A stretch of 64,000 nucleotides of DNA from Clostridia bacterium (lineage in GTDB: Bacteria > Bacillota > Clostridia > Acetivibrionales > DSM-27016): NCBI GenBank assembly GCA_026414765.1, contig JAOAIJ010000012.1:1-64000 (forward strand), written 5' to 3'. The position numbers were made by a program, and so were the translations under genes. The notes beneath the pieces are model-generated. The model was not told the DNA's origin and searched no databases. It was given only the letters and a program-made list of their open reading frames with translations. Below are positions 1 to 8,914 of the stretch, piece after piece (positions within the stretch are counted from its first letter, which is position 1; the number at the start of each line of letters is the position of its first letter).

Positions 1-227
1 ATTTAAAGAGGATAGCAAGCCTACTACCCTCTCGTTTTAACGTTATTTATTACTGTATGGTAAAAATTTCGAATATTTCTGTTAAAGGTAAAATTTACTG
101 GCTAAAAGTTACATGAAAATGGCACTTTTTCAGTGGTTTCGAACCGTCCCTGTGCTTTGGTATTATTGAAACTAACGGAGAGATAGGAACTATATTTCCC
201 GATGCATCAACACAACCTAAAAAGTAA
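1..227 (+). pseudogene. possible broken 3' end of a gene entering from the left
   Basis: The frame is open from the left edge, hits TGA at 114-116, and continues open in the same frame to TAA at 225-227. The second part reads like a real protein end (GIIETNGEIGTIFPDAST). It ends 14 bases before the next gene. It could be a gene interrupted by a nonsense mutation, or chance open frame. I recognise no family. Confidence 0.25.
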
Positions 228-241
228 AGGCGGTGTTAATT

Positions 242-550
242 TTGCTATATAATAAAGTAAGAAAAGTTCTTTGTGAAAGGGAAAAACTTCATATAGAAAA
301 TGATTTTGCATTAGAAAAATGTTGGGAACAGTTAATTGAGATACTGAGTATCAGTGAAGAAGAAACAATAAATTGTCTAGAAGCATGTCACAAATATGAA
401 ATACTGTGGATTAGTGAGGTGTTTGAAGAAGTAGCGTATAATTTACAAAGTCAAAAGTATATTGATTGTTTGAAAAGGTTAGACAAAAAATACCCTGAAC
501 TAAATATCACTAGATCAGTAGAAGTTGCTCAAAGCTATATATTAGGATAA
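242..550 (+). CDS. small hypothetical protein
   Basis: Encodes about 102 residues, acidic, Cys-containing and predicted helical, with no signal peptide or membrane segment. I do not recognise the family. I prefer the TTG at 242 because AAAGG at 226-230 is at normal distance; a GTG at 233 is in frame and possible. It follows the broken ORF end at 227 by 14 bases. A short acidic gene directly behind the end of a larger gene is a layout often seen for immunity proteins of polymorphic toxins, but that is inference from position only. Confidence 0.6.
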   Translation: MLYNKVRKVLCEREKLHIENDFALEKCWEQLIEILSISEEETINCLEACHKYEILWISEVFEEVAYNLQSQKYIDCLKRLDKKYPELNITRSVEVAQSYILG

Positions 551-1362
551 TAAGGGGTGCTGAAAAAATAATTCTTAGGAAATAAGACGGTTTGCTTGCT
601 TCCCTATCTTGAAAGCAAATGAAATAAACAGTTTTATGCCTTAGCTGGGGTATCTCACGCTAGGGCTATTTCTTTTAAATACAGAAAAACAATGTGTAAA
701 TCTATAAATAGTTAGGCAGCGCCATTCTACAGCCATAAGTGTCAGATTGCAGTTGAAAGTGTACAAATAGGGTTGAGCGAAAGACTAAAATCCAGTTGCT
801 GATTGTTAAACAAATTGACCATTTTTTAAAGGAAACAAGGGGGAAGAACTGTCGTTTCACTCCCTCCAACTCCACTAATCACAACCACTAAAAGTCCCAA
901 TCAGAGAAAAAACTCCACTGGTTTTTTTACCTAGAATAAAGTCTACTCCAATACAGCCACGGCATAAAAAAAGTATTTAGCATACTTCTAAAACAATCCG
1001 GGGGATAAGCCCTCCAGCGAAGTTTTTTCTTCCGGAGCCCACCCCTTCCTTGCTGTGTCATCTGAACCCGTCACCAGTATTCAAGCTGAGTAGAAAGCAA
1101 CATATTCCAGGACGGGCTTCAAATAGGCAGCTTAAGAAGGACTCTTCGGAGCAAGGTTTTATTGCCCTATATAAAACCGAGTGATGAGGCCAACGGATGC
1201 CGTGAGGATTTATGGGGGAGGGGATGCAAAGGGGAACAAGGGCTAGTTCCCCTTCGGAGAAGAATTTTATAAAAGATACTTTGAATTCATATAATACTCA
1301 CCCCTTAATGAATAATTGTAAATTAATGTAAAATATGCTATATTATATCTGTTGCAGTCGAC
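551..1362. other. 0.8-kb non-coding region, possibly a structured RNA or element remnant
   Basis: No convincing ORF on either strand. The segment is bounded by an exact 18-bp direct repeat (569-586 and 1363-1380). The part from about 990 to 1260 is clearly richer in GC than its surroundings and has many short complementary segments, e.g. TCCGG at 997-1001 with CCGGA at 1032-1036, and a perfect GGGGAAC/GTTCCCC hairpin at 1231-1252. A TATAAT at 1290-1295 could belong to a promoter of the next gene. I could not match it to a known RNA family. Confidence 0.4.
569..586 (+). repeat. 18-bp direct repeat, copy 1
   Basis: TAATTCTTAGGAAATAAG is repeated exactly at 1363-1380. The copies bracket the 0.8-kb non-coding stretch. 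They may be recombination or insertion boundaries, or a duplicated leader segment, since copy 2 sits just before the ribosome site of the next gene. Confidence 0.7.
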
Positions 1363-1380
1363 TAATTCTTAGGAAATAAG
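1363..1380 (+). repeat. 18-bp direct repeat, copy 2
   Basis: Exact copy of 569-586. It abuts the AAGGGGGG ribosome site (1378-1385) of the nitrilase-like gene. Confidence 0.7.
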
Positions 1381-1392
1381 GGGGGATGTTTT

Positions 1393-3168
1393 TTGAAAAC
1401 ATTCAAAAGAATATCTTTTAGCATTGTTATTATAGCCATAATATTAACTACTTTAAGCTCTAGTGCATTTGGCTTTTCACTAAGCGACAGCGAGCTTACC
1501 GCTGAAGGGAAAGTTGCACTACTACATTTTAACCCTGCTCTTGGAGATGTAAATGCCAACCTGACCGCACTCGGTAATTTAGTGAACGAGGCATTCGGTA
1601 ATGGTGCGAATATTGTTGTAACTCCGGAGTTATCAACAACGGGGTATTGTATTACAAGGCAGCAGGTCATTGATGGTTTGGGTTTCTCGTCCCCGTACCC
1701 TCAGCTAAATACTATACGAGATCTTGCAATTAAGTATAAAGGATATGTTGTTATAGCCTTTGCGGAGGTAACTCCTGAAAACGAGGTGTTCAATGTTGCT
1801 GCAGTATTTGGGCCGGAGGGTTTTATAAGAACGCAGCAGAAGCGTACTCTCCCGCTATGGCATAATAGTGGCGAAAATCCATTTGATGTAATACCGACAC
1901 CTTACGGAGATTTGGGTGTTTTGGTCTGTGCAGATTCTTATTTGCCGGATTTTTCACGCATACTTACTTTAAAGGGTGCAGATATTATAGTGACTCCAGC
2001 CAACTGGTGGGGACTTTATGACCAGGAGCAAACATGGCAAATCAGGGCGAAAGAAAATGGTGTATGGTTTTTGGTGGCTAACCGGTGGGGATATGAAGTG
2101 GATAGCACATACGGCTATGTCTGTGATATGAAAGATGCTCCATCAGTAGCAATAAGCCCTTCAGGTGAGATACTCCAGCTGTATAGAGCTATGGATACTG
2201 CTGAGCCTAAGGACAAAATACTATATCAGACAACAAAGGTACCTAAATACAGGATTGGTACGAGCATAAATCTAAACTACTCAGTTATAAAACGTTCTCC
2301 AGGTTCATATGGAGCATTAGCCAATGATTATTACCGGCGTGATCACTCTTATCAACCCGTACCAGGGCTTCCCACCCCAGGGGCTATCAGGGTGGCAAGT
2401 CTTGCATACAAACCTTCTCCGTATTCCATAGAGAATATTGAGAAGATATACAGCTTATGGGAAAATCAGGAGTGCAGTGCTGATATAGTTGTTGCGCCAG
2501 GTCTGGGAATTACTCAAGAGCTGGTAAGATCAAAAAATACAAATTGGAGTGAATCACCAAATCTGATCGGTATACAGAATTTTGTTAATGAAAAAGGGAT
2601 TTCTCTTTTTGTTACTACAGTAAATGAGCTTTCAGATAATGGAATCCATCAGTCCTTGCTTCTGGTCCAACCAGGGAAAAGACCTGAGTTGATTCAACAA
2701 TTACATGATGGAATTTTGAAGAAAGGCAGTGGAAAACCCCCGTATACCATAGACCTGCTTGGAGCACGAATCGGGATACTGACAGGACATGATGCCTTGT
2801 TTCCGGAATCTGTGACAAGCCTGGCAAAATCAGGTACAGACCTGTTATTGATTTCATCAACAGCAGGCACGGAATTTGAGACAAATGATATACTAAGCAT
2901 GAATTATTATTGGAATATCAAATATTTAAAGACCTTGTGGAAAGTCAGAACAAATGAAGGATTGCATTTAGCTGCATCAGATTGGACTGGAAACGGAATG
3001 ATTATTAAAAACAGCGGTTTCTCCATTGAGGAATTGGCAGAGGTGAATAAAGTGAACCAGATTGCCACTCTTACACTAAATACAGCCAATGTACGCAGCA
3101 AATACCTAAATAATTATTTTATCTTTGATTTAGATACACTGATTTCCCCATGTAATATTCTTAATTGA
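1393..3168 (+). CDS. secreted protein with two nitrilase-fold (carbon-nitrogen hydrolase) domains
   Basis: 591 residues starting at TTG, set by AAGGGGGG seven bases upstream. A signal peptide covers about 1-27. The first domain (about 40-290) carries the Glu-Lys-Cys triad of the nitrilase superfamily: E79 in VVTPELSTTGY, K150 in QQKRTLP and C179 in GVLVCAD. Family members hydrolyse amides or nitriles. A second domain (about 330-575) has the same general pattern (VRVASLAYK, IVVAPGLGI) but its Cys and Lys positions are not preserved, so it is probably inactive. Most family members are single-domain cytosolic enzymes, so both secretion and duplication are notable. Substrate unknown. A terminator follows; it appears monocistronic. 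Confidence 0.85.
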   Translation: MKTFKRISFSIVIIAIILTTLSSSAFGFSLSDSELTAEGKVALLHFNPALGDVNANLTALGNLVNEAFGNGANIVVTPELSTTGYCITRQQVIDGLGFSSPYPQLNTIRDLAIKYKGYVVIAFAEVTPENEVFNVAAVFGPEGFIRTQQKRTLPLWHNSGENPFDVIPTPYGDLGVLVCADSYLPDFSRILTLKGADIIVTPANWWGLYDQEQTWQIRAKENGVWFLVANRWGYEVDSTYGYVCDMKDAPSVAISPSGEILQLYRAMDTAEPKDKILYQTTKVPKYRIGTSINLNYSVIKRSPGSYGALANDYYRRDHSYQPVPGLPTPGAIRVASLAYKPSPYSIENIEKIYSLWENQECSADIVVAPGLGITQELVRSKNTNWSESPNLIGIQNFVNEKGISLFVTTVNELSDNGIHQSLLLVQPGKRPELIQQLHDGILKKGSGKPPYTIDLLGARIGILTGHDALFPESVTSLAKSGTDLLLISSTAGTEFETNDILSMNYYWNIKYLKTLWKVRTNEGLHLAASDWTGNGMIIKNSGFSIEELAEVNKVNQIATLTLNTANVRSKYLNNYFIFDLDTLISPCNILN

Positions 3169-3225
3169 AAATGAAATAAAAAGAGAAATCTGGTATTAAG
3201 TAAAGTAAATAAAAATAGTAAAAAG

Positions 3226-3261
3226 TAACTGATGCATGGCTGCGGCATCAGTTATCTTTTT
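3226..3261 (+). terminator. intrinsic terminator
   Basis: Stem TAACTGATGC/GCATCAGTTA (3226-3235 with 3245-3254) followed by TCTTTTT. Confidence 0.8.
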
Positions 3262-3396
3262 GCGTGAAGCTACTTGTTGGTTCATAGCTACTTGTTAAAA
3301 CATAGTAAAAAATTATTAAATATATGATGAAAATATTGTAAAAATGATATAATTTATGTGTGTAATACAAAAAATAGTAAAAATGGGAGGATTGTT

Positions 3397-4986
3397 ATGA
3401 AAATACAAATCAAAAGAATACTGGCATTAGCAATTACTGCAGGAGTACTGTGGGGGTGTGCAGTTGGTATTCAGGCTACTTATGCAAAACCGCACCATAC
3501 TGCAGAAAACGTAATTATGCTGATTCCTGATGGTTCCAGTATAGCTTCCACCACACTTGCAAGATTGTATCAGGATGGAAAGCCTCTGGCGATGGATGAA
3601 ATAGCAGCGGGCTTATCAAAGACATACTGGTCGGATGGTCCAATTACTGATTCTGCACCGGGGGGGACTGCGCTGGCAACCGGACATAAAACATACAATG
3701 CTTATGTTGGGGTTCTCCCTAAAAAGGATGGAGAAAAACCGGTTGCATCTGTGCTGGAAGCAGCAAAGCTTGAAGGTAAAGCTACTGGTCTTGTTGTTAC
3801 CTCAAATATACAACATGCAACTCCAGCTGATTTTTCTGCTCATTATCCGGATAGGGGCAGGTATGATATCTTAGGAGAACAGCAGGTATATAACAGATTG
3901 GATGTAGTGCTGGGCGCGGGTTCTCAATACCTGGAAAAGGATAAGAGAAGAGATAAGGAGGACTTAGTTCGCGTATTGAAGGATAAGGGGTACGAATACA
4001 TAACAACCCCTCAAGAAATGCAAAGCTCTAAAGCAAATAAACTTTGGGGCATGTTTGACCCGGACAGGCTGCGTCGTGATTTTGACAGAGATCCCAAAAA
4101 AGAACCAAGTCTTGCTGAAATGACGGCAAAGGCTCTGGAAGTATTATCCAAAGATAAAGATGGTTTTTTCCTGATGGTTGAAGGAAGCCAGATAGACTGG
4201 TCTGCTCATGCAAAAGATCCGGTTGGTGTTATCAGCGATGTTCTGGCATTTGACAAAGCAGTAGGAGTGGCACTGGATTTTGCAAAAAAGGATGGAAATA
4301 CCGTAGTCGTAGCTGTATCGGACCATGGCACAGGAGGTATTACTATAGGGGATGCCGGTGTGGATGGAGACTACTATAAAATACCATTTTCACGTATCCT
4401 TGATACGCTGAAAAAAGCTAAATTAACTTCAGAAGGCACTGTTTCAAAATTTAGTCCGGACAGGTCCAATGTAAGAGAAGTGGTTGCGGAGTATTATGGT
4501 ATAGCAGACCTTACGGCAGAGGAAGAAAAGGCAATCAAAGAAGCAAGGGATCCTAATGTGCCGCTGGTTGCAGCAATGAGGGCAAGATGTCATATAGGAT
4601 GGACAACCATAGGCCACACAGGTGAAGATGTACCCATGTATGTATATGCCCCAAAGACTGTAGAACGCCTTACGGGTGTTGTCGAAAATACAGATATTGC
4701 AAAATACGTTGCAAAAGTGATGGGGGTAGATCTGGATAAGACAACCGAAAGATTATTTGTATCTGCAAAACCTGCATACGAAAGTAAAGGTGCAACAGCA
4801 GAGCTGGATGTCACAGATGAGCAAAATCCTGTTTTTGTAGTGACGAAAGGCTCATATGTGTTAAAACTGTCTGTCAATAAAAACATTGCCGAACTGAATG
4901 GCAAAATCATTGAATTACCGGGAGTAACGGTATACAACGGTACAGATGTATATGTATCAAAAGATGCAATAAATCTTATTAAGTAG
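3397..4986 (+). CDS. secreted alkaline phosphatase
   Basis: 529 residues. The ATG at 3397 is preferred because GGAGG lies just upstream; an upstream in-frame GTG (3358) lacks one. The N-terminus is a signal peptide ending near ATYA-KP, with a possible lipobox (LWGC, C21). The alkaline phosphatase core has the metal ligand D45 in IPDG, the phosphorylated Ser S86 in DSAPGGTALATG, and later ligands in DWSAHAKDP, SDHGTGG and IGHTGED. It hydrolyses phosphomonoesters outside the membrane. After about residue 450 there is a short module resembling the copper amine oxidase N-terminal-like stalk domain (ELNGKIIELPG), common in clostridial surface proteins. A TATAAT at 3348-3353 may be its -10 box. Flanked by terminators on both sides. 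Confidence 0.92.
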   Translation: MKIQIKRILALAITAGVLWGCAVGIQATYAKPHHTAENVIMLIPDGSSIASTTLARLYQDGKPLAMDEIAAGLSKTYWSDGPITDSAPGGTALATGHKTYNAYVGVLPKKDGEKPVASVLEAAKLEGKATGLVVTSNIQHATPADFSAHYPDRGRYDILGEQQVYNRLDVVLGAGSQYLEKDKRRDKEDLVRVLKDKGYEYITTPQEMQSSKANKLWGMFDPDRLRRDFDRDPKKEPSLAEMTAKALEVLSKDKDGFFLMVEGSQIDWSAHAKDPVGVISDVLAFDKAVGVALDFAKKDGNTVVVAVSDHGTGGITIGDAGVDGDYYKIPFSRILDTLKKAKLTSEGTVSKFSPDRSNVREVVAEYYGIADLTAEEEKAIKEARDPNVPLVAAMRARCHIGWTTIGHTGEDVPMYVYAPKTVERLTGVVENTDIAKYVAKVMGVDLDKTTERLFVSAKPAYESKGATAELDVTDEQNPVFVVTKGSYVLKLSVNKNIAELNGKIIELPGVTVYNGTDVYVSKDAINLIK

Positions 4987-4994
4987 CTGTATGT

Positions 4995-5037
4995 AAAAAC
5001 CCCTCCGGATGGAAATAATGATCCGGAGGGGTTTTTT
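4995..5037 (+). terminator. strong intrinsic terminator
   Basis: ACCCCTCCGGAT pairs with ATCCGGAGGGGT across a nine-base loop, followed by TTTTTT. Confidence 0.95.
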
Positions 5038-5108
5038 ATGTATCGACAATTTTTTATCCTGGGCTTAAGGGATGTATTAATAAAGCCACTGTAGCATAAA
5101 TAATTCTT

Positions 5109-5137
5109 GTTGACACAGATACATAATATGGATATAA
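5109..5137 (+). promoter_or_regulatory. consensus sigma-A-type promoter of the amylase gene
   Basis: TTGACA (5109-5114), 17-base spacer, TATAAT (5132-5137): perfect vegetative boxes. A start near 5144 would give an untranslated leader of about 300 bases before the amylase start at 5450. Confidence 0.75.
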
Positions 5138-5395
5138 TGTTAATACTAGTCTGGTTTGTTTATATATGCAAATAGCATTTCAATGTGATTATATTATTTT
5201 TATCAAATCTTATTGAATTTTTCCATGCAATTTTCTTAATTACTTTTCCGAAAATTAACACTTTTGTATTTGCACAGTTCATACACTACCCTTTTTATTC
5301 GGTCTCCAATGACGTGACGTAATATATTTACTCTTATACCGTCAGGGGGTGATTTTTGTGTACAATTCTTCCTAGAGAGGAAAAACCACTCCACC

Positions 5396-5415
5396 TATGT
5401 GTGGGAACACACATA
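5396..5415 (+). promoter_or_regulatory. leader hairpin with GGAA tetraloop before the amylase start
   Basis: Perfect TATGTGTG/CACACATA stem closed by GGAA, 20 bases upstream of the ribosome site. It could stabilise the mRNA, bind a protein or be a DNA operator. A second small stem (TTCC...GGAA) lies at 5369-5382. Confidence 0.6.
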
Positions 5416-5449
5416 TACAAAAATTTGAATTATTTAAGGAGTGATTGTT

Positions 5450-8400
5450 TTGAAAAACAAAATGGTAAGGAAGTTTTTAGTACGTATTTTGGCACTTGTT
5501 TTTATTATCAGCCTGGTTGGACAAACTAATATGGTTTTTGCGGCCAATGTAAGCTATAAAGTTACATATGCCAATCCTACAGCTACTGCTGTTACTCTGC
5601 ACTGGGGCATCAACGGTTGGACAGGCACAACAGATACAGTTATGACAGCTAACGGTGGTGGGAATTTTTCTGTAATATTAAGTATTGCACAAGGTTCTAC
5701 CCTTAATTACTGCTATCATGTAACTTCTCCGACAGATTATTGGGATAACAATTCAGGCAGCAACTGGAGCGTTGTGGTGAATGCGAGCAATGTTGATACG
5801 GTTGCACCTACCATCAGCTTGACAGCACCTGCTGCCGGAGCAACTGTAAGCGGTACTTCAGTACCGATAGATGCAGTTGCCAGCGATAATGTAGGTGTTG
5901 CTAAAGTTGAATTCTATGCCGGTACAACAAAGCTTGGGGTTGATGTAACATCTCCTCCTTTCAGCATGACATGGGATACAACCAATGTTTTGAATGGTAC
6001 TTACAGCTTGACTGCAAAAGCTTATGATGCTGCAGGCAATGTAACAACTTCAGCTGCAAGAAGTGTCACTGTAAATAATCCGACATCACTGATAAATTAT
6101 GCAATAAGATGTACTAAAACTAACGTTTCTTCCATCAATCTGCACTGGGGTGTAAATGGCTGGACAAATGTAGTTGACAGCCCTATGACAAACAAAGGCA
6201 GCGGAGTATTCGAATATATTGTAACCGTACCAAAAGGAACGGTAGTCAACTACTGCTTCCACATACTTGCGCCTTCCGATTACTGGGACAACAACTCCGG
6301 CAGCAACTGGAGTGTGACAGTTACAGCAACCAACATTGAGAACGTAGTCCCTACTACTTCGATTACCTCTCCTACAACAGGCTCCACGCTCTCAAATACT
6401 GTAACTGTAAGTGCCAATGCAAGCGATGGCACGGGAGGAGTTACAAAGGTTGAATTCTACGTAGGAACCATTCAGATCGGGGAAGATACTACTTCACCAT
6501 ATAGTGTTTCCTGGAATACAAGAACTCAGGCAAACGGAACATGTAGTCTGACATCAAAAGCTTACGATGCTGCCGGAAATATAGGAACGTCTGCTCCCGT
6601 ATCTGTTACAGTCAATAACACCGTCGATACTCTTGCTCCTACGGTAAGCATCAGTGCACCTGCTGCAGGCGCTACTGTAAGCGGAACTACAACCATCAGC
6701 GCAAATGCAAACGATAATGTAGCGGTCGCAAAAGTAGAATTCTACGCTGGAAATGCACTTGTCGGAGAAGATACAACCTCCCCCTACAGCGTGCCATGGT
6801 ATACAAATACTGAGAATAACGGGACATTTGTTCTCACTGCAAAGGCCTATGACACCTCCGGCAATGTAGGAACATCAGGTACAGTAAGTGTAACTGTCAA
6901 CAATACGGTTACAAGCAGTGACTTCAGATCCGAGTCAATTTACTTCTTACTTACAACCAGATTTTATGACGGAGATTCAAACAACAATTATTACAACCGC
7001 GACAGGATAAAGAACGGGGATCCCCAATGGCGCGGAGATTTTAAAGGTCTCATAGAAAAGCTTGACTACCTTAAGGATTTAGGCTTTACAGCAATATGGA
7101 TTACTCCTCCTGTAGAAAACAGAAGTGGACTTGACTACCATGGTTATCACGCTTACGACTGGACAAAGATTGATCCGAGGCTTGAGTCTACAGGGGCAAC
7201 CTATCAGGATCTTATAAATGCCGCTCACGCAAAAGGAATGAAAATAATCCAGGATGTAGTTATCAACCACTCCAGCAATTATGGTATACGTGGCAAGGTA
7301 TGGATCGACCGTCTTCCCATTAAGTATTACAGGAAAAGCGGCATGACTGTCACTCCACCTTATACAAATCACTTAGGGGATTACAAGAGTACTTACCGTG
7401 AAGATAATGACAATACAGTGGCTCCTGATTGGTTCAGAGCAAGACAGATAACCGATGCATTGGGTGTTACACCGCTGGTAGATCCGAAAACAGGTACTAC
7501 CGTGCCATTGAACGATTATGATTCAAACAGGTTTTTTGGAACGGATAATGCTACGCTGAATACTACCTGGTACCATACTGCCGGTTTTATTGCCGGTGGA
7601 GACTGGGAAAGCCCGATACCGTTACAGACCAAGCATATGGCAGGAGATTGTATTGACCTTAATACGGAAAATTCAGTTGTTCTGAATTATATAAACAGTG
7701 CAGTAACAAAATATCTTGATATGGGTGTTGACGCTATAAGAGTAGATACTGCAAAACATGTAGAACGCAGCAACCTTTTACAGTATGTAAATGCATGGAA
7801 GGCACACAAGCCTAATCTGTTTGTATTCGGAGAAGTACTGGTAAAAGGAACCGGATGGGGTAATATCGACGGCAGTGATAACGGGCCTTCCGACATCAGG
7901 CCTTGGTGGTATACAAGGCTGGGAACTGACAAAACAAATCCTAACTCCGGTGGTGACTCAGGTTTTTCAGTCCTTGACTTCTCATTATTCTCAACCTTCC
8001 GTGACAATTTGAGTAAAGGCAGCTTCGGCGGTATAGGAACAATACTTTCCAGAGACTGGGTGTATGGGGATGCCACCAAGCTGGTGACCTTCCTGCAGAA
8101 CCATGACGTAGGACCGGATAACGATTTCAAATACCGCTTCAAGGGAGATCAGTATATGGCTGCAAATGCTTACAACCTGCTGTGGACCATACGCGGTATC
8201 CCATGCCTCTACTACGGTGAAGAAATAGAATTCCAGAAAGGTTTGCCTCAGGATATCAGCGGCAACAGCGATACTCTTGATATGACAGGCAGAGCTTATT
8301 ACGGAGATAACATAACATCCGCAAACATAGCTGCGACTCAGGCCAAGCCTTTATACAAGCATATACAGAGACTGAACCTCATAAGGAAGACTATACCTGC

Positions 8401-8689
8401 TCTTCAAAAGGCAAACATGAGCAACGTAAATGAATGGGGCAACGGCATGAGCTTCACAAGGGATTATAACAATGGTCAAAGCTATGTAGCCGTCGGGCTG
8501 TCAATTGGAGGAGATCAGAGCATAACCATAAATAATGTCCGTAACGGAACTTATAAGGATGCAGTAACAGGGAATACAATTACTGTATCCAATGGATCAA
8601 TCACCTTTACTGTAAAAGGTAATTCTGCAGGCATATATGTACTTAACGGCCCGGGTAAAATAGGGACAGACGGTACATACTTAAGATAA
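5450..8689 (+). CDS. secreted multidomain GH13 alpha-amylase with starch-binding and Ig-like modules
   Basis: About 1080 residues starting at TTG (AAGGAG at 5436-5441 excludes the GTG at 5441). A signal peptide ends near VFAA. Module order: CBM25/26-like starch-binding domain (about 33-115, HWGINGWTG and DYWDNNSGSNWS), Ig-like domain (118-215), second starch-binding domain (217-297), two more Ig-like domains (about 300-490), then a GH13 (beta/alpha)8 catalytic domain and a C-terminal beta domain. Catalytic residues: nucleophile D766 (DAIRVDTAKH), acid/base E795 (FGEVL), transition-state Asp D886 (NHDVG). It cleaves alpha-1,4-glucans outside the cell. It has its own promoter, leader and terminator. 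The modules are near-repeats, so internal recombination is plausible. Confidence 0.95.
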   Translation: MKNKMVRKFLVRILALVFIISLVGQTNMVFAANVSYKVTYANPTATAVTLHWGINGWTGTTDTVMTANGGGNFSVILSIAQGSTLNYCYHVTSPTDYWDNNSGSNWSVVVNASNVDTVAPTISLTAPAAGATVSGTSVPIDAVASDNVGVAKVEFYAGTTKLGVDVTSPPFSMTWDTTNVLNGTYSLTAKAYDAAGNVTTSAARSVTVNNPTSLINYAIRCTKTNVSSINLHWGVNGWTNVVDSPMTNKGSGVFEYIVTVPKGTVVNYCFHILAPSDYWDNNSGSNWSVTVTATNIENVVPTTSITSPTTGSTLSNTVTVSANASDGTGGVTKVEFYVGTIQIGEDTTSPYSVSWNTRTQANGTCSLTSKAYDAAGNIGTSAPVSVTVNNTVDTLAPTVSISAPAAGATVSGTTTISANANDNVAVAKVEFYAGNALVGEDTTSPYSVPWYTNTENNGTFVLTAKAYDTSGNVGTSGTVSVTVNNTVTSSDFRSESIYFLLTTRFYDGDSNNNYYNRDRIKNGDPQWRGDFKGLIEKLDYLKDLGFTAIWITPPVENRSGLDYHGYHAYDWTKIDPRLESTGATYQDLINAAHAKGMKIIQDVVINHSSNYGIRGKVWIDRLPIKYYRKSGMTVTPPYTNHLGDYKSTYREDNDNTVAPDWFRARQITDALGVTPLVDPKTGTTVPLNDYDSNRFFGTDNATLNTTWYHTAGFIAGGDWESPIPLQTKHMAGDCIDLNTENSVVLNYINSAVTKYLDMGVDAIRVDTAKHVERSNLLQYVNAWKAHKPNLFVFGEVLVKGTGWGNIDGSDNGPSDIRPWWYTRLGTDKTNPNSGGDSGFSVLDFSLFSTFRDNLSKGSFGGIGTILSRDWVYGDATKLVTFLQNHDVGPDNDFKYRFKGDQYMAANAYNLLWTIRGIPCLYYGEEIEFQKGLPQDISGNSDTLDMTGRAYYGDNITSANIAATQAKPLYKHIQRLNLIRKTIPALQKANMSNVNEWGNGMSFTRDYNNGQSYVAVGLSIGGDQSITINNVRNGTYKDAVTGNTITVSNGSITFTVKGNSAGIYVLNGPGKIGTDGTYLR

Positions 8690-8740
8690 CAGGGAAAACC
8701 GGCAGAAGCGATTATCTTACTCATATCTTGCTTGAATAGC

Positions 8741-8781
8741 AAAACAACCGTCTCTCTTGAAATGGAGACGGTTGTTTTATC
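8741..8781. terminator. intrinsic terminator, probably bidirectional
   Basis: AAAACAACCGTCTC pairs with GAGACGGTTGTTTT between the convergent amylase and GGDEF genes; both sides have A or T runs. Confidence 0.9.
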
Positions 8782-8914
8782 GCTTATTTACGCCTCTTGG
8801 TATCTTCAACTGTTTTTTCAGAGGTAGGAGTGGCGGCAGTGCTTGGCACATATACTCACATGTTGTCTTTGTGAAGGGCTTAAACCTTGTTGCATACTTT
8901 GCATAAAGAACCCC

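Noticed and set aside
840-880. CACTCCCTCCAACTCCACT looked like the 3' end of a tRNA or tmRNA, or an attachment site
   Set aside because: No T-arm pairing, no acceptor stem partner and no CCA.
1150-1260. Possible group II intron domain V/VI
   Set aside because: No AGC...GTT-type domain V hairpin, no GTGYG start and no reverse transcriptase.
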